A DNA stretch of 64,000 bases from Glandiceps talaboti (Eukaryota > Hemichordata > Enteropneusta > Spengelidae): contig NC_135552.1 of NCBI RefSeq assembly GCF_964340395.1, forward strand, positions 21,729,681 to 21,793,680, written 5' to 3'. The position numbers and the translations under genes are program-made. Shown here piece after piece: positions 10,378 through 20,400 of this stretch. Positions within the stretch are counted from its first letter, which is position 1, and each line of letters starts with the position of its first letter. The notes under the pieces were generated by a model that worked only from the letters and a program-made list of their open reading frames with translations, did no database searches and had not been told where the DNA came from.

Positions 10378-12313
10378 TTAATTTTCACTAACAATGTTAT
10401 CGTACACTCTGACCACATCTGCATGATCAGAAAGTTGGCTGATGACCTCTGCAGCATTTTGCAGCTGTGAATCCTTCAATGTTACCGGGTTCTCCAGTAC
10501 ATACTCCAGATTAACAGATACAGGATGTAATTCCTTTGATATCAAATCATTACGAACTTGACGCACATCTTTGGGATCACATAAAAACTGAAAGAGACAA
10601 AATAAATACATTCTTCTCAGACAAAATAAGTTCTCTAGTAATAAATACTTCATTTGATTCCCATTATTAGACACCTTAAAGGAGAATATGCTGAGTTTAT
10701 ATGTTTTTTGGGATGTAATTTTTTCTTCATATTAAAAGGTACTCACAATATTATACTTACTGATGTATACTTAACAATCACTTGCAATTGACTAAACTGG
10801 TATTAGGATGTAACTTATATGCAATACAACAACGTAATATATTATTCATATAAAAAATGTACAGGACTCCCTACTATGCATGCATAATCAACAGTTATAA
10901 AAATGCCAGAACACAAATTGTAATGTCATTGAAGGTAGGCATTGACATAACCACTATACTAGAATAGTAAATCAACTTTTTGGGTAAATATTTTCAATAT
11001 AAGCAAAAAGCTTATAAACTCAGCTTGTGCCATTTTAATACCATCGCTGCAAAACTTGAATTACTATCATATTATAATTTTTTACTGGGGTTTTATATTT
11101 TTCATAATTTTTCACACTTGTATATATTACATGTCTCTGTCATTCTCACCATCAATAATGGTTCTTCGTCATCATCTTCAACTTCTTGTACATCTTCTGC
11201 ACCTGATTCTATGGCAATTTCTAGTGCATCATCAAGTGCAATGTTAGAATTATCTTCTCTGACAGCTGGTACTTTAATTACACCTTTCTTTGAGAAAGCA
11301 TACATAGCTGTACCAGACTCACCGAGAGCACACCTGTATAATATACCAGAAATCCTATGATGTATAAATCCGGTGTGGCATACTTGGGGATTTGCATGAG
11401 TGCTAGCAGTGTTCACTACAGCTATATGTTCAAGAGTAAAGTGATTAAAAATGCAGCAGAAATCATCACAAACATGATATCAAATACTCTGGGTATGCAC
11501 TCTGTCATTTATACATAATGGAATTCTCATCTTATTACGTACGTTCATCTGTACAAGCAAATTTCGTAAAAAATTTAGTTGCTATATATATATGTCAGCT
11601 TAATTTCCATAACATCAAACTTCTATATCAAAAATTTGTACAGTGATCAATGATTTTTCTTTTTTGATTGAAACTGAGAAATGGTGTTCTTGAAAAATGT
11701 AACAGCGAATGTTTTTTTTTAAACAGTTTATTTATACAATGAATTTCACATTAAATATTGATAGGTAAATTTTGTTACTGTACATTTGTAGACAAGATGA
11801 AAAATTCTTTGTATGTTCATTATTTCTGGCAATATTATCATTATAAATTGATAGACAAATGTATATTCAAAAGTAGGAAATAAATGAATATTTCTGAATT
11901 TTGCTCTTTCGATTTTCACACAGCTGCAAACAAAAAAGTATTTGTGAATGTTTTCGACTAGAACCTCTATAGCCTTGTTTACTCATTGCCACTAGATGGT
12001 GTACTAGCAGATTGGAACTGACACTGACATGCATGATTATGACTATTTGAGAATATACAGAAATAACTTTTACCCCAGCTTCTTCAGCATCAAGTAAATT
12101 TCCTGCCTACTTCGATTCACGTTATCGCTTAACACATCAATAAGAAGACATGACCCTGCAGGCCCTCTGGCTTCCAGTATTACAGAAATGTATTTCTCTT
12201 TACCAATCTTACAAAGAAACAAATGGAGATTTGAAAAATTAAACAGCAAAGATAACCTGCTGTATTAATATATTGAGAAATTATAAAATGGAGTGTTGTG
12301 CGTAGTATGCCAT

Positions 12314-12347
<34 letters not shown>

Positions 12348-12427
12348 TGTATGTATGTATGTATGTATGTATGTATGTATGTATGTATGTATGTATGTAT
12401 ATATGTATGTATGTATGTAGGTGTGTG

Positions 12428-12474
<47 letters not shown>

Positions 12475-13979
12475 CAATTTGTTATCCTTTCAAAAGGATT
12501 CATGTTATACCTCACTGCACAAAGATAGGACAATGGGACCAGCTGAATGTGTGGGCAAATGTGATATCCAAGTATTCAGGTAACATTAGTTAGGTATGTG
12601 TAGTATTAATGACTGTGTGCATTACGCATAATTTTGCACCATTTGTAGTGAAAACCATTTGAAACTTACAGATGCTTTAGAAATGATCATTTCCATAGTT
12701 GATTTTGGCATTCCTTTAGATTTGGCCATTTCTATGATGTTTTTTAACTCTGCATTTAGGTTTGGATCAGGTCCATTTCCTATTGAAAGACAAAATAATA
12801 TATTATGCAATCAGTCGAGAGCATTGAAGTACATGTATAACTAAACACTTCAATTGCCAAAAGATATCTACATCTAGTAAATTCTTGTACTGTAGACATT
12901 ATGATAGGGCATTTTTTTTTTAAACGCAAATTCCATTTATGCAAGTCTTGCACATTTTGGAAGATCGTTGAAAGGCAATACGGTGGTAACTGTCAAGTAA
13001 TTTTCAATTTCTACATATTATTATTAACCAAGAGGGCATCTGAAGTAGAGGTAAAATATGTGAATCTGTATAATACACAGACAAATAAGACACTTATCAT
13101 TCTCACATCAGATTTAAAGGGCAATGCCAATCCAGGAAATACAGCCATTTCCATAAAACTACTGGTAGGGGTTCTGGAGTCATTTTATGATTTTACATCA
13201 CCTATAATTACTTGAAATTTATGAGAACCATCAAGTTGATCTTGTGACTTAATAGTGTGTATTTGCCACAGGCCATAACCTAATGGCAATCAGCAGAAAT
13301 ACTATGTTCATGGTTGCACAATGAATATTCGTGAGATGTTTTACACTGAAGGAACAGGCACTCATGAATCATGAATATTCATTTTGCAACCATGAATATA
13401 TTATTTCTGCTGACTCCCATAATGCATATAAAGGCACAAGAACTTGATCTTTCTCTGAAATTGTAAATAACTGTAGGTGATGTAAAATCATGAAATGCCT
13501 GTCCACAACCCATAGTTTATGAAAATGACTTTATTTCCTAGACTGGTGTTCCCCTTTTAAAGGATTTTTTTTAATGTTAAATCTAGAATGATATGTTGCC
13601 ACTTACTTTGAACACTGTATTTTAATTTCAATGATATTTTATTAAATTCCTTGCTTCTTGCTGCGTCTTTTGGTCCCTTGATATGTTTCACTTTAGACCA
13701 TTTATTGTGTCCAGCTAGTTTTCTAACATCGGAATGGAAAGCAGCACATGGTGTGTTGTTATAGCAACCACATGATCCGACAGTTGTAATGGTACATGAT
13801 CGTTGCAATTCAGGTGACAACACGGATGTGACAGGGGGAATTTTGAAATGTAGGGTGTTCACACACTTTCCTTGATCGATGAAATATCTTTGCCCTTGCA
13901 GTCGCCTGTTCAAATGGTTTGCAATGGACGTACCTCTACTACGCCAAAATGGGAACTTGAAAAGAGCTGACGAAGCCAT
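10378..13979 (-). CDS. TACO1: TACO1, translational activator of mitochondrial COX1 (YebC/TACO1 family), five coding exons
   Basis: Exons 13607-13979, 12670-12779, 12074-12207, 11150-11333 and 10378-10587 join in phase (1, 0, 2, 0) to a 336-residue protein; all introns are GT-AG. In animals TACO1 acts in the mitochondrial matrix and promotes translation of COX1 mRNA. Residues 1-90 are basic and poorly conserved, as expected of a mitochondrial presequence. AGHNKWSKVKHIKGPKDAAR is the YebC family signature, followed by KGMPKSTMEMI, EARGPAGSCLLIDVL, FSKKGVI and the C-terminal VVRVYDNI. Exon 3 (12074-12207) has no ORF of its own length class and was found by homology and splice phase. The start is the ATG at 13979; the open frame reaches further only through GTG. 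The family is usually near 300 residues in animals, so the length is normal. It is divergently arranged with the dsRNA-binding gene. Confidence 0.93.
12319..12470. repeat. (GTAT)n-(GT)n compound microsatellite in TACO1 intron 2
   Basis: About 25 GTAT units with one ATAT variant pass into about 20 GT units. It fills a third of the intron between exons 3 and 2. Confidence 0.95.
13113..13561. mobile_element. TTAA-flanked foldback MITE in TACO1 intron 1
   Basis: The two halves are imperfect reverse complements of each other over about 215 bp per arm. The outer 95 bp are the best conserved and share GATTTTACATCACCTA; the inner parts share CAGCAGAAATA and TTCATGGTTGCA. Both ends abut TTAA (13114-13117 and 13557-13560), the target duplication used by piggyBac-type transposases. 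No coding capacity. It ends about 45 bp from the exon 1 donor. A related end lies at 49020-49111. Confidence 0.85.
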
Positions 13980-14415
13980 ACCATGTACCACCACACGCTT
14001 CGAAATGTTGTGAACTTGTCAGTCTTTTTTCTTATAACTGTAACCAAATGTTGACCTCCAAATACTACTACGACTCTTAAAACAGCGATCGCTACGTGGT
14101 TAGCGATATCATAATGGTTTTACTCTTGGTTTTAGAGTATGAAATAATTTATCGCTTAAAAACGTGGACTACACTCTAACCATGGGCGCAGACATGTTGG
14201 ATTGTCAGATTGTTCTTAATACCTTTTCTCAACTAATTCTATGTGGTGCGCAAGCGTCCAAACCTCGTCCAATCAGCTTGAAGCAATGGCGACCGCTGCC
14301 CTGGATAATTAAATTCATCGTTGGTTATACCACACACAGAAGCCGAAATAACTTCGGTGTCGCTTCCAACTAAAAAATCTTTACGGACAAGAATAACAGG
14401 AGTGATTCTATCAAT
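13980..14415. promoter_or_regulatory. Probable bidirectional promoter of TACO1 and the TARBP2/PRKRA-type gene
   Basis: Only 436 bp separate the two divergent start codons. The interval holds a CCAATCAGC box (14269-14277), an NRF1-like TGCGCAAGCG (about 14247), an ATGGCG element (about 14286) and the palindrome AGCGATCGCT (14084-14093). No TATA box is evident. Shared promoter use is inferred from arrangement and motifs. Confidence 0.6.
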
Positions 14416-17400
14416 ATGACGGAAATTGCGCAGGAAATCTCAGAACGCCAGGTAAGCAATGCCCCTGTTTTATACCTGATCAACGCGACGTGCCCGGCTT
14501 TTTGCCTGCACACACATGTTCACTATAATATATTAGGGCAGAATTTGAGTAATACTTCGGGTAGAAAACAATAGATTTGAACTAACGAGAAGCCCTACAC
14601 ATTTCTATATCCTCAGGACAACACCTTTTTCTCAGCTCAACTGATTTTTAACGTGGATAGTACACGGGGTGTTGTAATCCTATGCATGTATTCACTGCCT
14701 AGGGTATTCACCAACTGTCAACGTGTAAAAAGCAATGATTTTAATTTTTATACAGAATTTTTATGTAGAATGAGGCTGATTGGCCTTGACTTTGAAAATG
14801 AGTAAATTTATAATATAACTGTAAGGTGTTGTAATAGTATAATTATAGAGCATCCACCCCTTCTAATATCATCAAAATTATCATTACATTTTGGTCACAG
14901 GAACAAAATAAATAAACCAACTTAAGTTTTATGGTGAAGGTTGCCGAATAATACTAGGACTGGACCTTGGCATGTCCAAACCATATATGTTGTAAACACA
15001 TTTATAATATATTCAGGGCCAACTCTCAGTGTATTACACATAGCCTGTAAGTCACAGATATAGCAAAAACATAGAGTAAACCATCTTCTTCAACAGCATT
15101 CTGATATATAACCCAATTTCTATTTTCTAATATATGTTGTGCCGTGGGGTCCCTGAGCAGCTAGTCCCCCTCTGCAATGGTTCCTCCCATAGACCAATAA
15201 GGGACTGAGGATTGATCTGATGCACATGATATTTTCAACAAAAAGACGACAAAAATATTTCACCCAGATCACCAGTAATAAAGATTGAATGAAAAATACT
15301 TTATGTATGCTACTTCATCTTTGAAATGACACTAAACTTGAGAAGTGTCACTGATGTATCATCCTTCAAGGCAGAGTACCATACATGTGAAGAATGGTTC
15401 AATTTGTGAATTTTTCATTCCATCTTTATAATGGACAATCTTAAGAACATGTAAGATGTGTTTGTGTAGTTGTATGCTTTATAAGCGTTGTGGGATAAAA
15501 TCTGTGCAGACCTTCGTTTTCTGTATGGGAGGAACCATATATTGAAACAATTTTGTCTTTCAAGCTTTTGCTGATCAAATACTGAGTACTGTCTAATTTT
15601 TTACCGATCACAAAATATTTGTTTTCCCTCAATTTAGCAAATGGATAGTGGTGCGAAGCCTTCAAAGACACCAATCAGTATTCTACAGGAGCTCTGTACA
15701 AAGAGGTCATTGACCCCAATCTATGACCTCATAGCTTGCGAAGGTGCAGCACACCAGCCAAAATTTGTTTACAGAGTTACTGTAGGGGAGTATACAGCAA
15801 ATGGGGAGGGAACCAGCAAAAAACAAGCCAAGCACACCGCAGCTGAAAATGTACTTCAACAGTTTAATATACAAGTGCCCAAGCCTTCTCCAAATCAGGA
15901 AAGAAGGTAAGAACTCTAGGATTTTGTCGTAATTGGAATATTTTTTTGCTACACTTTTTAATAAGTAATATCTGTTCAAACATAGCCTATATAGACTGGA
16001 GTCACTGGACTATATGTTTGAGCTGAAGTGAAGTAAAGGAACACAAGATTCTAATGTAGTTGAGTATGGTATACTTCAGCTGAGACTGTCAAAAAGAGGT
16101 TTTGATTCTGTCACAGAGTAAAAAAGACTTTAAAAGTATACAAATTACAATGTATTTATGTATTATTCTGCAATATTTTTCTTCATTCAGCCAAGGAAAA
16201 TACAAGTGAACCAAGGGACCATGTCACTGTGCCATGCTCATAGTAACAAACCTGTGTGCCAGTAGAACTTTACAGCTAAATGAAGATATAGATTGGGAAA
16301 TTATATCATTTTATCTTCAAAAGCATTATTTATAAATTAAAAAAAATATAGTAAAAATAATGCTTATTTAGAATGTTTTGACTCTTATGTACCACAAAAT
16401 CAGTGACATGGTGTTGTTGTGACATAGACTGACTGTCCAAGATATAAATTATAAATCCTCTTTTGTTCATGTATGTAGTGTAATTCTAATAACTCGTAAA
16501 AAATATAATAAACTATATCAGATAGTGACAGGGTGATGACAGTGCAAAGTTACACATATTTGATATGTTATCGGATAATATCATCTAAAGTCTAGTATGA
16601 GAGGGAAATATATAACTTAAAGTCCAAAATGTGTTGGGTTGTCCGTGGCCGAGTGGTTAAACCACTTGCCTCTTACCACTGCGGTCGGGGTTCGAACCCC
16701 ATTCAGGGTTCGATTAAATTTACCATGCTGTAAGTAAGTAAGAAGAGTGTCGTTCACTTTGACTCTACCGAACAACGTAGGTTTTCCCCAGGTACTCTGG
16801 TTTCCTCCTACATTAACACTGAACCCATGAGGGATGGCCCTCACTGGACTTCTTGGGAGACAAGTGTTTAAAATTAAAGAACTATCCAGTATAAATAAAG
16901 ATTATTATTATTATTATTATCAAAATGTACATTAGAGTCTAATATTGGATGGGAGGGCTGATCAATGAGGCCCAACACTATTTGTACTCGGATTTTATCT
17001 AAAATCTAAGATACATGTAGATTCTAAAATCTAAGATAGATTCTAAACTCTAAGATAGATTGTAAAATCTAAGATAGATTCTTAACTCTAAGATAGATGT
17101 GATATTAGATTTTGTTGAATATGGGATACAATGTATGTGTAATATCATGTCTTCAAGGTAGGAGTTAGAGTTATCACAATATTGTCAGTCCATCTAATTA
17201 CACTGTAGGAGATGTTAGAAGTACATTTACAACAGTTACACAAGGGAAGTATGATTTTATTTTAAAAACTGACAATATTTTTACCTTCTGATAACTACAG
17301 CAGTAGCCCAGTTCCAGGTCCTGGTCCAGGTCAAACCCAAAACCCATGCCAAAGCCAAACTGTGGCGGATGGTACCGCCGCTTACAATGATGGCATACCG

Positions 17401-20400
17401 GGAAACCCTGTTGGACAGCTGCAAGAATTAGTTGTAGCCAGACACTGGAGACGACCTGACTATATACTTGTCAGTGAATGTGGTCCACCACACTCCAGAG
17501 AATTTATTATCGGATGTCGAGTGCATAGTTTTCAAGAACAAGGTAAACAGCATGTCAAGTGTGTATTTGTGAATACATGTGTGAAAATGAGAGAATTTTT
17601 TACTTCTTTAATTTATGTTATGAATATGTCCAAACACTAATTTGTTTGGATGTCTTCAGGCCTGGTTGCTTAGAGTAGGTTATACCTGGCTTTGACATAG
17701 TGTCTGTGAACTTATGTACCAGCTGGTATGGAAGCCCCAAAACGTGCAGACGAACGGTACAAGCAACCAGGTTTAGTTTCTCTTGGTAGGATTTAACTGG
17801 CTACCACATACTTAATTTGCATTTTAAACCTTTTAACCTTGTATCGTTCAATTTTATCCTTTTCATGTGTGTGTGTGTATCCTGCTTTTATTTTATATGC
17901 TGCTGCAGTAAACCACTTGATTAGCCATTCATTCATTCTTGTTAGTTTGCATGGCACGGCTGTTGTTCACATTTGTCATTTTGTATACAAAAAAGAAATA
18001 CACAGCCTCACAGGATATGATTATAGGTACCGTTTATGACAATTAGATATTATTCCTCAAATGATTTTCTTCTTTCAGCCGAGTGACTTAAGGGGCCTTG
18101 TCTTACTAGACTCATAGTGACAAACCCCTTGGTCACAAGTATTTTCCAAATGAATGAAGAAAACTACTGGGGGAATGATATAATTTACCTCCTTAAATCT
18201 TTCATGTCTTTGTTTCTAATAACTTATGTAATTACACCCTAAAAATATGGTGTCAGCCTTTTCAGGGTTAAGCACAGTTTATGGAAAATCAGAAAAAATA
18301 ATTTACATTTACTTTGTGCACTGCAGAACATGTGATGTAGACACAGGTTGTCATGACGTAGAACAGCTTGGGTGTATATTGATGCAAATTTTCTGTTCAA
18401 AGACAATAACTTGGTTTGTGCATGATATATATCTACATATCACCAGTGTATTCTGTTTGACCTCTTTACAGGTACAGGAAGGTCCAAAAAGATAGCAAAG
18501 AGAGCAGCTGCATGGGCCATGCTTCAGAAAATTAAAGATCTACCACCTGATGCAGAAATAGGTCCAGCTGATTATGACTTAGACATTGGTGGAGGGGTAA
18601 GATGTGATATTTGATTTGTTTACTTGGACTGTATTCGGTGTTTTCAATCAACAAAGTAACAAGGATACCTATCCCCTCTTGTGATTTCTGAATGAGCTCT
18701 TGTATGATATCTGGAAATCATACTCCAAAGAATCAATCAACAATCAATCAATCAATCAATCAATCACATTTCTATAACACCAATCTCCAGACCAATGTTC
18801 TGTTCAGTAGCACTGAAAGGCTAACAATGTAGGCTTTGGTGAACAAATAAGTCTTCCGTTTTGTTTTGAAAGAATCCAGGCTTGAGGCTTAGATCAATTG
18901 ACAAGGACTCAGTAAGTTTCATAGTTTGGGAACAATCACATCTCATAATAGGCATGCTAACTGGTCTCTGTCAGGCAACTAAGGATGATAAGTTGTGAAC
19001 CCTCTTGAAAATATACGCTATGAATGCATTTGAATCACCAGGCATGTAAATTTATTGTTATACTTGAGTTGAATTCACAATTTCAGGAAATTGAATCAAA
19101 ATGTTTTTGTTTTTTCATACTTACATTTGCCCCATGAAACATTATTATTATGTTTGTAATTGAATTTATATTGAAATTTGTGCATTAATTAGTTCTGTAT
19201 ATTAATTTTTGCATTAATTCATAAATTAGTTCATTAATTTGTGCATTAATTAGTTCAATTAATTGCTGTTCTATTTTGAAACACATTTGTTGTTTTTCTT
19301 TCACAAAACTTTGCCATAACCCCCCCCCCCCCCCCCCACCACCTCCTCTACATACAAATCATAAAAATGCCATAATGTGTTTTGCCACATACAGTTCTTC
19401 GGAAAACAGAATTAATCACTCACTGATGGTTATTTTAATTTTTTTGTCAGTCACCTCTCAGCAGGCTAACCATTAATTTGGTAATCTTAAAATATGAAAT
19501 TACGCAGATATTTTTGTGGCAATCTCCTGGTATAAATAAAGAATTATGTGTTTCAGTTCAAAACGTTTGGCAATTTTGAATAATACTATATCCATTTGCA
19601 GTTGATAGTTCACAAACCAGTATTAGAGTTACTTTTCCATGTAAACCTAATAATTTAAAATTTGTAAAAGAATACTAAACATTTCCAGTAGGAAATCATA
19701 TTGCACACACCAATAAAAATAATTGTAAGTGAAGGGTTAGATAATCTCTTAGAAGTGATTTTCATGTTGTGATTATTTTTTTTGAAGTATTTGTTATGTA
19801 ATCAGCAGTGCACCCCATTTCATGTGTTTGTGGTCATATTTTCATGGTTTCCCTTAATTTTCCTGTTGCTAGCATGTATTAGAGATGTGTTTGTGTTTGG
19901 ATGTTGTTTCAGGCACATACACATATACCATGATCGGTTCAGATCTTCTCAGTAATCTATGAAGTCATGTCTTCTGTTTTGGTTCTGACTTTAAAGCATC
20001 ATGCTGAGTTGATAAGAAAAAATATCCTCTCAGATATCATTTGTGAATTGATTTCCTAACCTGGGGTCTATCTTTCTTTGTGGATGTAAAGTGCCATACT
20101 TTATTTAAAAGTTGTGTTTCTCAACCCAAGACCTTCAAAAATGATGCAAAAGTCAGTAAGTTGGTCTGTAAAAATTTGATTGTTATAAAAATCATAGAAA
20201 TCACACATTTTACATTTTTAGCCAAGATACAATTTGTGATCATATCATCAAATGAATAAAGATTATCTGTCAGACAAATGATCATTTCCATGGCAGTGTT
20301 GCAGTTTCAGTATCGTCATGAGAAAAAAATTGTCCTATGACAGAGTTACGATTTAGAAAAGAAAATTACATGTTTCATGACAGAATCGATCATGAGTTTT

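Noticed and set aside
12180-12593. Frames across the TACO1 intron 2 microsatellite
   Set aside because: Repeat-driven; the true coding sequence nearby is exon 3 at 12074-12207 in a defined splice phase.
16633-16720. A functional tRNA gene
   Set aside because: The A and B boxes are good but the segment continues into a SINE body with an (ATT)n tail and target duplication, and the acceptor stem does not close.
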